From 13-2-20CM-68-14 sp036378475 (GTDB lineage Bacteria; Actinomycetota; Thermoleophilia; Gaiellales; Gaiellaceae): a DNA stretch of 14,150 nt. A program made the translations under genes and the position numbers. Where the stretch lies: NCBI GenBank assembly GCA_036378475.1, contig DASUWJ010000138.1, positions 1 to 14,150 on the forward strand, in the 5' to 3' direction. Positions 1 to 9,409 of the stretch are shown here, piece after piece (the stretch's first letter is position 1; every line of letters begins with the position of its first letter). The notes below the pieces were generated by a model. It saw nothing but the letters and a program-made list of their open reading frames with translations, had not been told where the DNA came from and did not search any database.

Positions 1-34
1 CACGAGCGAAGTGTAGAGCGGCGAAATCCGAGGC

Positions 35-40
35 TAGACT
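35..40 (+). promoter_or_regulatory. Candidate -10 element of the dac gene
   Basis: The hexamer TAGACT fits the TAnnnT -10 form that recurs before other genes in this window. It lies 16 nt before the GTG start, so the mRNA would have a leader of roughly ten bases carrying the GGAG at 48-51. No convincing -35 is visible in the few bases upstream, which are cut by the window edge. Confidence 0.35.
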
Positions 41-56
41 CGCCGCCGGAGCCGCC

Positions 57-1103
57 GTGACGATGCAGAATTCCGTTCTCCAGCCCGTCGAGCGCCACCG
101 CCGGAACAAGCTCGGCAAGCGCGCGCTCCCGCTGCTGGCGCTCGCCTTTCTGCTCGCGGCGGCGTCCCTCGTCGCGAGCGAGCACTGGGCGCTCGCGCAC
201 GCGAGGTCGCAACCGGCGCCCTCCCTCCCGGCCCTGCGGCCGCAGGCGGCGCCGCACTTGGCGCTCGAGCGACTGCAAGCGGCGGCCGTCGAGCAGGAGC
301 GTTCGGCCGAGGCACCCTTTGCCCCGGGGGTGCCGCTGCTTTCGGCGGGAGCGCCCCTGCTCGAGCACGCGCTGAGGCTGCCGCTCTCGGCCCCTGCGGC
401 GATCCTCGTCAACGCGCGAACGGGCGCGATTCTCTGGGCCAGACACATGCACGAGGAACGGCCGATCGCCTCGACGACGAAGATCATGACCGGGCTGCTC
501 GCGATCGAGCACCTGCCGCTCACCAAGACGATCTGGATCAACCCGATCGTCCCGGACGTCGCCCTGAATCGCGAGGGCCTGCGCACCGGCGAGCGCGTGC
601 CGGTCTGGAAGCTCCTCTATGGCCTCTTGCTCTTCTCGGGGAACGACGACGCGCTCGCGCTGGCGATCGGCACCTCGGGCAGCCGGGGCGCCTTCCTCGA
701 GCTGATGAACGAGAAGGCGCGGGAGCTCGGCCTGCACGAGACGCATTTCACGAGTCCCAGCGGCGTCGTCGACCGCGGCAACTACTCGAGCGCGTACGAC
801 CTCGCCGCGCTGACGCGCTACGCGATGGGGCTGTCCGAGTTCCGGGCGATCGTCCGCACTCCGATCGAGCACGTCAAGTGGTCGCCGCCGACCTACGCGA
901 AGACCTACGTGAACAGGAACCAGCTGCTGGGCAGCTATCCCGGCGCCGACGGGGTCAAGACCGGCTGGACGACGCTCGCGGGCCACTGCCTGGTCGCCTC
1001 GGCGCGCCGCGGGCGCCGAAGCCTGATCGCCGTCGTGCTCCACTCGACGAACCCCTACGGGGACGTCCGGCGGCTGCTTAACTTCGGCTTCGCCAATTCG
1101 TAA
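57..1103 (+). CDS. D-alanyl-D-alanine carboxypeptidase (penicillin-binding protein, peptidase S11)
   Basis: This 348-residue protein should trim the terminal D-Ala from peptidoglycan stem pentapeptides outside the membrane. All three active-site motifs of the S11 serine family are present: SxxK as S139-T-T-K142 with the acylating serine, SxN as S194-G-N196, and KTG at 301-303 within DGVKTGWT. A single hydrophobic segment at about 23-41, after a basic stretch, is a signal anchor or signal peptide; an Ala/Pro-rich linker (about 50-110) precedes the catalytic domain. The protein stops soon after the catalytic domain, without the C-terminal beta domain and amphipathic anchor of E. coli PBP5, so it is probably held by its N-terminus. 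GTG at 57 is preferred because GGAG (48-51) lies 5 nt upstream; ATG at 63 is possible. The next gene starts 11 nt downstream, suggesting one transcript. The exact DacA/DacB/DacF class is not resolved. Confidence 0.9.
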   Translation: MTMQNSVLQPVERHRRNKLGKRALPLLALAFLLAAASLVASEHWALAHARSQPAPSLPALRPQAAPHLALERLQAAAVEQERSAEAPFAPGVPLLSAGAPLLEHALRLPLSAPAAILVNARTGAILWARHMHEERPIASTTKIMTGLLAIEHLPLTKTIWINPIVPDVALNREGLRTGERVPVWKLLYGLLLFSGNDDALALAIGTSGSRGAFLELMNEKARELGLHETHFTSPSGVVDRGNYSSAYDLAALTRYAMGLSEFRAIVRTPIEHVKWSPPTYAKTYVNRNQLLGSYPGADGVKTGWTTLAGHCLVASARRGRRSLIAVVLHSTNPYGDVRRLLNFGFANS

Positions 1104-1114
1104 GGGGTCTTGAG

Positions 1115-2023
1115 TTGGGAATCGTCAGGTACTGCCGCGCGGCCTTCGTGGTGCCCGTGTTCGGGCTCCTGCTCCTGCTCGTCCCCGCGCAGGCGCCGCC
1201 CGCGGCGGACGGCACGGGCCGGGTCGTGATCACGCCCACGCACGTCGCCGCCGCGAGCAGCGACACGTACACGCTCGTCTTTCTCGCCGATACCGGCTCC
1301 CTGCAGGGACAGACCCTGCTCGACATCCCGCCCGGCTGGTCGCTGCCCCAAACGACGAGCCCCGGCGCTGCCGGCTACGTCAGCCTGGCACCCGGCACCT
1401 GTTCCACCGCAACGAGGATCCTCCGGCTCGTCGGCCGCCGCCTGGTGATCTCGACCTCGTGCGCACGCGGCCAGAGCTTCACGCTCACCTATGGCCCGGC
1501 GCTCGCGCCCACGATAGCCGCGGACGGCTTCGTCTTTCTGACCGAGACGAAGCCGGCGACGGGCGTCGTGACCTCGAAGCTCGTCAAGCGGGTCGTCAAG
1601 TCCAAGCGCGGCAAGCGCAAGACGACCCTCAGGCGGATCAGACTCGTGACGAAGCCGGCTTTCCGCCCGCTGGCGCCCCAGAAGCAGCCGGTCGTCGTCG
1701 TCTCGGGAGCGGTGGTGGACCACCTGGTCGTCAGCGCGCCAAGCATCGTCACGAGCGCGACGCCGTTTGAGATCAGCGTCCGCGCCGAGGATGTCTATGG
1801 CAACGCGGCCTGCTGCTACACCGGCACGGTCAGCTTCTCGAGCAGCGACCCGAACGCCTTCGTGCCGACGCCCTCGCGCTTCTCGAAAGCCGACGGCGGC
1901 TTGAAGAGCTTCGGCAACGTGATCCTGCGGACGACCGGCACGCAGACGATCAGCGTCAGGGACGACTCGGGGCACCTCGCCACGAGCAACCCGATCAACG
2001 TCTACCCGTATCCGACCGGGTAG
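1115..2023 (+). CDS. Secreted protein with C-terminal Ig-like domain, function unknown
   Basis: The 302-residue product starts with TTG, supported by AAGGGG (1102-1107, overlapping the upstream stop) at a 7-nt spacing and by a classical signal peptide: basic start, hydrophobic core 9-23, likely cleavage after A25-Q-A27. The mature part begins with a beta-rich region (about 35-145), followed by a strongly basic linker (about 156-176, rich in Lys and Arg). The C-terminal domain (about 202-297) has the look of a bacterial Ig-like repeat: FEISVRAEDVYGN, YTGTVSFSSSDPNA and a final TTGTQTISVRDDSG strand. Such domains are common in exported surface proteins. Four cysteines (C96, C116, C233, C234) remain in the mature part, two of them adjacent. 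Its position directly behind the carboxypeptidase suggests a cell-envelope role, but no enzymatic motif is visible and I assign no function. It converges on the next gene with only 6 bp between stops. Confidence 0.75.
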   Translation: MGIVRYCRAAFVVPVFGLLLLLVPAQAPPAADGTGRVVITPTHVAAASSDTYTLVFLADTGSLQGQTLLDIPPGWSLPQTTSPGAAGYVSLAPGTCSTATRILRLVGRRLVISTSCARGQSFTLTYGPALAPTIAADGFVFLTETKPATGVVTSKLVKRVVKSKRGKRKTTLRRIRLVTKPAFRPLAPQKQPVVVVSGAVVDHLVVSAPSIVTSATPFEISVRAEDVYGNAACCYTGTVSFSSSDPNAFVPTPSRFSKADGGLKSFGNVILRTTGTQTISVRDDSGHLATSNPINVYPYPTG

Positions 2024-2029
2024 CGATTC

Positions 2030-2731
2030 CTACTGGGCGTCCGCCTTCTCCGGCTCGGCCGGGGAAGGCTCGCCGCGGCGCTGGTGGGCCTCGAGCACGC
2101 GCGCCACGGCCTCGGAGGAGCTGTCGGTCACGTACAGGAGCTCGACGTCCTCGCTCGAGATCATGCCCGCGGCGAGCAGACGCTCCTGAAACCAGCCGAG
2201 CAGCGGCTCCCAGTAGGCGCGGTCAACCAAGACGACCGGGAAGTGCAGCACCTTGCCGGTCTGGATCAGCGTCAGCGCCTCGAACAGCTCGTCGAGCGTT
2301 CCGAAGCCGCCGGGAAAGATCACGAAGCCCTCGGCCGCCTTCACGAACATCGTCTTGCGCGCGTAGAAGTGGCGGAAGGTGAGCTCGATGTCGAGGTACG
2401 GATTCTCATGCTGCTCGTGGGGGAGCTCGATGTTGAAGCCGACCGAGAGGCCGCCTGCCTCCTTCGTGCCGCGGTTCGCCGCCTCCATCACGCCGGGGCC
2501 GCCGCCCGTGACGACCGCGAAGCCGGCCTCGGCAAAGCGGTGACCGACCTCTCGCGCCTGCTCGTACTCGGCGCTCCCGGCGCGGATCCGCGCCGAGCCG
2601 AAGATCGTCACCGCGGGGCGGTCGATCCGGGCCACGGCCTCGAAGCCCTGCAGGAACTCCTCGCCGATTCCCTCCGCCTGCGCACGGAGATCCGTGCCGT
2701 CGCGGCGCTCGAGCAGCCTTCTGTCCTGCAC
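2030..2731 (-). CDS. LOG family protein (TIGR00730 Rossmann-fold nucleotide phosphoribohydrolase)
   Basis: The 233-residue product belongs to the family once called lysine decarboxylase-like and now known as LOG. Characterised members hydrolyse nucleoside 5'-monophosphates such as cytokinin riboside monophosphates, releasing base and ribose 5-phosphate in the cytosol. The family signature PGGFGTLDE is at 140-148, the nucleotide-binding GGGPGVM at 77-83, and the conserved Arg-Lys of ARKTMF at 124-129. A Glu-rich tail follows about residue 215. The GTG start at 2731 shares its G with the stop of the upstream protease gene, a one-base overlap that implies translational coupling, and the first residues (VQDRRLLERRDG) fit a normal LOG N-terminus. 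The reading frame stays open much further upstream, but that part is the shadow of the protease gene. Physiological substrate in this organism is unknown. Confidence 0.9.
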   Translation of the reverse strand: MQDRRLLERRDGTDLRAQAEGIGEEFLQGFEAVARIDRPAVTIFGSARIRAGSAEYEQAREVGHRFAEAGFAVVTGGGPGVMEAANRGTKEAGGLSVGFNIELPHEQHENPYLDIELTFRHFYARKTMFVKAAEGFVIFPGGFGTLDELFEALTLIQTGKVLHFPVVLVDRAYWEPLLGWFQERLLAAGMISSEDVELLYVTDSSSEAVARVLEAHQRRGEPSPAEPEKADAQ

Positions 2732-3567
2732 TAGAACGAGCGCGGCACGTGGGTCGCGTGCATGCCGAAGACGAGCGCGGCTGCGAGCCCGAAGTAGAGG
2801 AGTGCGATCAGCAGGCGCCGCCGGGGCGCGACCCGGTAGTAGCGCTCGTACTGGGGATGGTGGCGGGTCCGCCACCGCCGCCACACCTCGGAGGCGGCGA
2901 CGAGCAGGATCAGGATCAGGATCGGGTTGGGGCGATAGATGACGAGGCCGAGCAGGGCGAGCACGCCGACGAACCAGAGCGCCGGATGGAGCGCGCTGAC
3001 GATCCGGCCTCCGTCGAGCGGGCTGGCCGGGATCAGGTTGAAGAGGTTGATGAAGAAGCCGAGGAACGCGATTGCCTCGAGCTGCCGCGAGTGCTCCGCG
3101 GCGCCGATCGAATAGACCACGGCCGCCCCGAGCGAGCCGAGCAGCGGCCCGGCGAGCGCGAGTTTCGCCTCGCGCCAGGCATCGTTCGGCATCTGCTTGA
3201 GGTTGATCAGGGCGCCGAGGAACGGAATGAACATCGGCGCCGTCACCGGCAGCCCCTGGTGCTTCGCCTCGAGTACGTGGCCCATCTCGTGCACGAGCAG
3301 CAGCAGCACGAGCCCGATCCCGAACCACCAGCCGCCGATCCAGACGTACACCGCTGCCGAGACGATCATCGAGAAGAGGAACTTGAACTTGAGCAGGACG
3401 ACGCCGAACTTGGCCAGGAACGCCCCGATCGCCGCGATCGGCGCCCAGAGCCGTCTGCCGAGCGCGCGCCAGTCGGTTCCGCGCGGCTGCACGGGCTCGT
3501 AGTCTCGAAAGCCGCGCGGGAACTCGGGCGGGTCCGCGGGATCGTACCGAGGCCTGAGCTCGCTCAT
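2731..3567 (-). CDS. Site-2 protease family (M50) membrane zinc metalloprotease
   Basis: This 278-residue integral membrane protein has the two hallmarks of the S2P/M50 family. The zinc-binding HEMGH is at 93-97 inside a hydrophobic helix, and the third zinc ligand lies in NLIPASPLDGGR (Asp185), also within the membrane. At least five hydrophobic segments are visible (about 43-75, 78-95, 136-157, 166-181, 197-225, 251-268), preceded by a polar, proline-rich N-terminus of about 40 residues. No PDZ domain is present, unlike RseP, so it resembles the compact group of intramembrane proteases; the substrate cannot be read from the sequence. ATG at 3567 is chosen over ATG at 3576 because a TACCAT -10 box covers the latter and ends 7 nt before 3567. 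It heads a two-gene operon with the LOG gene, overlapping it by one base. The family call is firm; a role in regulated intramembrane proteolysis is inference. Confidence 0.9.
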   Translation of the reverse strand: MSELRPRYDPADPPEFPRGFRDYEPVQPRGTDWRALGRRLWAPIAAIGAFLAKFGVVLLKFKFLFSMIVSAAVYVWIGGWWFGIGLVLLLLVHEMGHVLEAKHQGLPVTAPMFIPFLGALINLKQMPNDAWREAKLALAGPLLGSLGAAVVYSIGAAEHSRQLEAIAFLGFFINLFNLIPASPLDGGRIVSALHPALWFVGVLALLGLVIYRPNPILILILLVAASEVWRRWRTRHHPQYERYYRVAPRRRLLIALLYFGLAAALVFGMHATHVPRSF

Positions 3568-3574
3568 CCGTCTC

Positions 3575-3580
3575 ATGGTA
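3575..3580 (-). promoter_or_regulatory. -10 element of the M50/LOG operon, leaderless start
   Basis: On the minus strand TACCAT ends exactly 7 nt before the ATG at 3567, so initiation would place the first transcribed base at or next to the start codon. There is no Shine-Dalgarno sequence between. The -35 region is poorly conserved (CTGGTC at 17-nt spacing). Confidence 0.55.
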
Positions 3581-3604
3581 GCCGTGCCCAGCCGCGTGAC
3601 CAGC

Positions 3605-3632
3605 GCCGCCTTGGGCGAGGCCCCAAGACGGC
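3605..3632 (-). terminator. Hairpin between the moaD-moaE fusion and the M50 gene, possible terminator
   Basis: An 11-bp inverted repeat with one mismatch (GCCGCCTTGGG at 3605-3615 against CCCAAGACGGC at 3622-3632) encloses a 6-nt loop. It lies downstream of the MoaD-MoaE gene and just upstream of the M50 promoter, where a terminator would be useful. No T-run follows on either strand, so it would have to be one of the U-less hairpins proposed for high-GC actinobacteria. Strand assignment is inferred from context. Confidence 0.35.
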
Positions 3633-3654
3633 GTTATCGTCGATTGGGGTACCG

Positions 3655-3864
3655 ATGCGGATCTTTGTCGGTGACGACGGTCGCCCCGGTGCGAGCGCCG
3701 TTACTCGAACGAGGCACCGCGATCGAGGGACGCTCGGCTACGGCGTGCTCGACGTCGCCGCTGCCATCTCGCTGGCGCCGAAGCTCGAGCCCAGGCACAC
3801 CCCCGCGGCGGTCAAGCTGCTCGCTCAAGAGCCACGGCCGATCCACTCCTCGCCGCCCTCGTAG
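3655..3864 (+). other. Doubtful 69-codon ORF in the spacer, possible gene remnant
   Basis: In the spacer between two minus-strand genes the plus strand has an ATG-started frame of 69 codons that runs 40 bases into the antisense of moaE. The stretch GYGVLDVAAAI near its middle resembles the C-terminal Gly-Tyr-Gly-x-Leu/Val-Asp-Ala-Ala-Ala run of subtilisin-family (S8) proteases, but no catalytic Asp, His or Ser region is present and the upstream frame does not continue the similarity. It has no good ribosome binding site. It may be a decayed fragment or chance; I would not annotate it as a functional gene. Confidence 0.12.
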
Positions 3865-4457
3865 ACCTCCTTCTTCCAGAGCGGCACCGTCCGCTTGAGC
3901 GTGTCGATCGCGTCCTTGCAGGCGGCGAGCGCGTCCCGGCGATGGGGGGCCGAGACCGCGATCACCACGCTCGCCTCGCCGAGCTCGACCCGCCCGACCC
4001 GGTGGTGGATCGCGATCGCGCAGAGCTCGTAGCGGCGCTCCAGCTCCGCGGCGAGTCCGCCCATCGAGTCCTCCGCCATCTCCGCGTAGGCCTCGTACTC
4101 GAGGTAGTTGACCGTACGCTCGCGTGATTCGGCCCTGACCGTGCCGGTGAAGCTGGCGATCGCGCCCGCGCGCGTGTCGGCGACCTCCGCCACGGCCGCC
4201 TCGAGCGAGAGCGGTTGCTCGGTGATCCGGAAGGAGCCGCCCGAGACCGGCGGGATTAGGGCGACTTCGTCGCCGTCTGCGAGCTCGTGCTCGCGCCCGG
4301 CGTAGGCCCGATTGACCGCGTAGAGCAGACCGGCGGGCTCGTCGCCGAGCCGAAGCGCGGGCCAGACATCCCCGACCCGGCGCACACCCTCGAGCTCGCA
4401 GGCGCCGAAACCGGCCTGCTCGCGGAGGCCGGAGAACAGCCGTACCGTCACGCGCAT
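3825..4457 (-). CDS. moaE: MoaD-MoaE fusion, molybdopterin synthase
   Basis: The 210-residue protein joins both subunits of molybdopterin synthase, which converts cyclic pyranopterin monophosphate to molybdopterin. Residues 1-74 are a ubiquitin-fold MoaD ending in the family's Gly-Gly (IPPVSGG, G73-G74). From about 75 a MoaE domain follows, with FTGTVR (103-108), the central HHRVGRVELGE (151-161), and the catalytic lysines K188 (DTLK) and K195 (PLWKKE), matching E. coli K119 and K126. In separate MoaD the terminal glycine is activated as a thiocarboxylate, so here the internal Gly-Gly must be freed by cleavage, or another MoaD must act. The mycobacterial MoaX fusion is reported to be cleaved at this junction. 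ATG at 4457 is chosen because the MoaD fold begins there (MRVTVRLFSGLREQAG) and a TACGCT -10 box ends 7 nt upstream. It is divergent from ftsH; no other molybdenum cofactor genes are in view. Confidence 0.92.
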   Translation of the reverse strand: MRVTVRLFSGLREQAGFGACELEGVRRVGDVWPALRLGDEPAGLLYAVNRAYAGREHELADGDEVALIPPVSGGSFRITEQPLSLEAAVAEVADTRAGAIASFTGTVRAESRERTVNYLEYEAYAEMAEDSMGGLAAELERRYELCAIAIHHRVGRVELGEASVVIAVSAPHRRDALAACKDAIDTLKRTVPLWKKEVYEGGEEWIGRGS

Positions 4458-4464
4458 AGTGCGG

Positions 4465-4495
4465 AGCGTAGCTTGCGGCGCTTTGCGACTAGCAT
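4465..4495. promoter_or_regulatory. Divergent leaderless promoters for the moaD-moaE fusion (-) and ftsH (+)
   Basis: The two starts are only 45 bp apart. On the minus strand TACGCT (4465-4470) ends 7 nt before the ATG at 4457. On the plus strand TAGCAT (4490-4495) ends 7 nt before the ATG at 4503. Neither gene has a Shine-Dalgarno sequence. With normal spacing, each promoter's -35 would fall on the opposite -10 box, so the two polymerases should exclude each other. Confidence 0.6.
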
Positions 4496-4502
4496 CCGCG
4501 GG

Positions 4503-6473
<1,971 letters not shown>

Positions 6474-6538
6474 CCGCTCTGGTCCCCCGCTTGCGGCCTC
6501 GGCGCGGAGGGCGATCGCCGCCGCGAGCGGGCCGCGAG

Positions 6539-6544
6539 CATACT
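6539..6544 (+). promoter_or_regulatory. Candidate -10 element of the mutase gene
   Basis: CATACT ends 6 nt before the ATG at 6551, with no Shine-Dalgarno between, matching the start-proximal -10 pattern of the neighbouring genes although its first base is not T. The 77-bp ftsH-mutase spacer also holds a 10-bp perfect palindrome, GGCGATCGCC (6510-6519), too short and without T-run to be called a terminator. Confidence 0.45.
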
Positions 6545-6550
6545 TGCGGG

Positions 6551-8137
<1,587 letters not shown>

Positions 8138-8158
8138 CCCTGCGGCCGGACGGGCGTC

Positions 8159-8188
8159 GACCCCGCTCGAGCCTGACGCGGGAGGGTC
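8159..8188 (+). other. Imperfect hairpin in the mutase-glycosyltransferase spacer
   Basis: GACCCCGC (8159-8166) can pair with GCGGGAGGGTC (8178-8188), leaving a three-base bulge and an 11-nt loop. It sits in the 74-bp gap between the two genes. It could attenuate or end the mutase transcript; without a T-run this is only a candidate. The GGAGGG in its 3' arm is too far (25 nt) from the GTG at 8212 to serve as its ribosome binding site. Confidence 0.2.
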
Positions 8189-8211
8189 CGAAACCGTGAA
8201 ACTGCCGCCCG

Positions 8212-9222
8212 GTGCGGATCCTGCTCGTCTCCCAGATGTACCCCGGCCCGGCGGAGCCCGACTACGGCGTCTTCGTGCGGCAGCTCGGGCAGGCGCTCGC
8301 GGCACGGGGGCACGAGGTCGAACTCGCCGTCCTGACGAGCCGGGCCGGCGGGCGGGCCAAATACGCCCGCCTCGGCCTGCGGGCGCTCGCGACCGCGAGG
8401 AGCTTTCACCCCGAGGTCGTCTACGCGCACTTCCTCGTGCCGACCGGCCTGCTCGCGGGGCTCGCCACTCGCGTCCCCCTGGTCGTGACCGCGCACGGCC
8501 AGGACGTCGCCAACATCGGCGAGCGGGCAGGGGTGGCCGCGGCGACCCGCCACGTCGTCCGGCGCGCCGCGGCCGTGATCACGGTCTCTGCGTACCTGCG
8601 CGCCGAGCTCGAAGCGAAGATTCCGGCCGCGCACGGCAAGACGCACGTCGTCGACTCCGGCGTCGATTTGGAACGGTTCCAGCCGACACCCGCGCCCGAG
8701 GGAGCGCCCGCCTACCTCTGCCTCGGCAGCCTGACGGCGCGGAAGAACGTCGTCCGGCTCGCGGAGGCTTTCGTGCGCCTCGGAGAAGGCACGCTCACCT
8801 TCGCGGGCGAGGGTCCGCTTCGCTCGCGGCTCGAGGGGCGCCGAAACGTCCGCCTGCTCGGGCGCGTCGAGCACGAGCGGGTGCCGGAGCTGATCGCGGC
8901 GAGCCATGTCGTCTGCCAGCCGAGCCTGGTCGAACCCTTCGGGCAGGCGCTGCTCGAGGCGATGGCCTGCGGACGCTCCGTGGTCGCGACCCGGGTCGGC
9001 GGGCCGCCGGAGTTCGTCTCGCCCCAGGCCGGCGTCCTGGTCGATCCGCTGGACGAGGAGGCGATCGCCGCCGCCCTGCGCCAGGCAGGCGAGCTACCGC
9101 GGCCGAACGTGGCCGCCCGCGCGGCCGCCGAGCTGCACGGCCTCAGCGAGCAGGCCGGCCGGGTCGAGGAGATCCTCCAAGCCGCGCGAGCTCCGCGAGC
9201 CGAAGCTCGACGAGCGGGCTGA
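8212..9222 (+). CDS. GT4-type glycosyltransferase
   Basis: The 336-residue protein is a GT-B fold retaining glycosyltransferase that would transfer a sugar from a nucleotide-sugar donor in cell-surface or glycolipid synthesis. The N-terminal acceptor domain starts MRILLVSQMYPGPAEPDYGVF, typical of the family's first beta strand and Gly-rich loop, and has an HGQD motif at 95-98. The C-terminal donor domain has SGVDLERF (149-156), the basic donor-phosphate site RKN (177-179) and the EX7E signature at E241 and E249 (EPFGQALLEAMACG), followed by VGGPPEFV. The GTG at 8212 is the first possible start after an in-frame TGA at 8197-8199; it has no nearby Shine-Dalgarno and no clear -10, so its expression signals are unresolved. 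Its last 80 bp overlap the convergent small gene on the other strand, and the last 10-15 residues (Ala/Arg-rich) look poorly constrained. Donor and acceptor are unknown. Confidence 0.9.
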   Translation: MRILLVSQMYPGPAEPDYGVFVRQLGQALAARGHEVELAVLTSRAGGRAKYARLGLRALATARSFHPEVVYAHFLVPTGLLAGLATRVPLVVTAHGQDVANIGERAGVAAATRHVVRRAAAVITVSAYLRAELEAKIPAAHGKTHVVDSGVDLERFQPTPAPEGAPAYLCLGSLTARKNVVRLAEAFVRLGEGTLTFAGEGPLRSRLEGRRNVRLLGRVEHERVPELIAASHVVCQPSLVEPFGQALLEAMACGRSVVATRVGGPPEFVSPQAGVLVDPLDEEAIAAALRQAGELPRPNVAARAAAELHGLSEQAGRVEEILQAARAPRAEARRAG

Positions 9223-9370
9223 CCGACTCTTCGAGCCCCGCCTGCCGGGCGACCGCGAGCGCCTGCTCGTAACTCGCGCGCACCTTGGCGGCCGGGACGC
9301 CCTGCTTGAGGCGATTGTCACCCGTCACGAGCAGCTTCTGGATCCGCTCCCGGGCCTCGTCCGCTTGCAC
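9143..9370 (-). CDS. Small 75-aa helical protein, function unknown
   Basis: The frame starts with GTG and gives a mainly helical, charged protein: GDNRLKQGVPAAKVRASYEQAL followed by amphipathic VARQAGLEESVSPLVELRLAELARL. The Ala/Tyr/Ala-Leu pattern at about 26-42 resembles a single tetratricopeptide-like helical hairpin, too short to call. Two facts support reality: TAAGCT on the minus strand (9377-9382) ends 6 nt before the GTG, the same leaderless layout as other genes here, and the amino-acid composition is balanced, unlike the Arg/Pro/Ala-rich shadow frames around it. The last 26 codons lie antisense to the glycosyltransferase 3' end and turn Gly/Pro/Arg-rich, so the true fold may end near residue 62. 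It is divergent from the response regulator 39 bp away. I do not recognise the family. Confidence 0.6.
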   Translation of the reverse strand: MQADEARERIQKLLVTGDNRLKQGVPAAKVRASYEQALAVARQAGLEESVSPLVELRLAELARLGGSPRPGRPAR

Positions 9371-9376
9371 CGCCGA

Positions 9377-9394
9377 AGCTTAGCCGCGTAGGTT
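9377..9394. promoter_or_regulatory. Divergent promoters for the 75-aa gene (-) and response regulator (+)
   Basis: Minus strand: TAAGCT (9377-9382) ends 6 nt before the GTG at 9370. Plus strand: TAGGTT (9389-9394) ends 15 nt before the ATG at 9410, allowing a leader of about eight bases; TAGTAG at 9402-9407 is a weaker alternative. The opposing boxes are 6 bp apart, so simultaneous occupancy is unlikely. The minus-strand element is the better supported. Confidence 0.4.
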
Positions 9395-9409
9395 TCCGTT
9401 CTAGTAGGC

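Noticed and set aside
1..56. A possible last few codons of an upstream gene, ending in TAG at 14-16.
   Set aside because: Only five codons are visible and any frame could end this way by chance; nothing supports a gene.
1055..1975. Long minus-strand frame of about 300 codons opposite the Ig-like gene, and similar long antisense frames opposite ftsH, the mutase and the TldD/E genes.
   Set aside because: They are Arg/Pro/Gly/Ala-rich shadows caused by high GC at third codon positions and have no domain motifs or start signals.
2905..2922. Three tandem copies of CAGGAT.
   Set aside because: It lies within a transmembrane helix of the M50 protease, where it encodes alternating Ile-Leu; this is coding bias rather than a separate repeat element.
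6510..6519. Palindrome GGCGATCGCC after ftsH as a terminator or regulator site.
   Set aside because: Ten base pairs with no loop and no T-run; a perfect palindrome of this composition is common in GC-rich DNA.
8196..8211. GTG at 8196, with GGAGGG upstream at 8181-8186, as a glycosyltransferase start.
   Set aside because: It is in a different frame; the glycosyltransferase frame has a TGA at 8197-8199, so 8212 is the earliest start.
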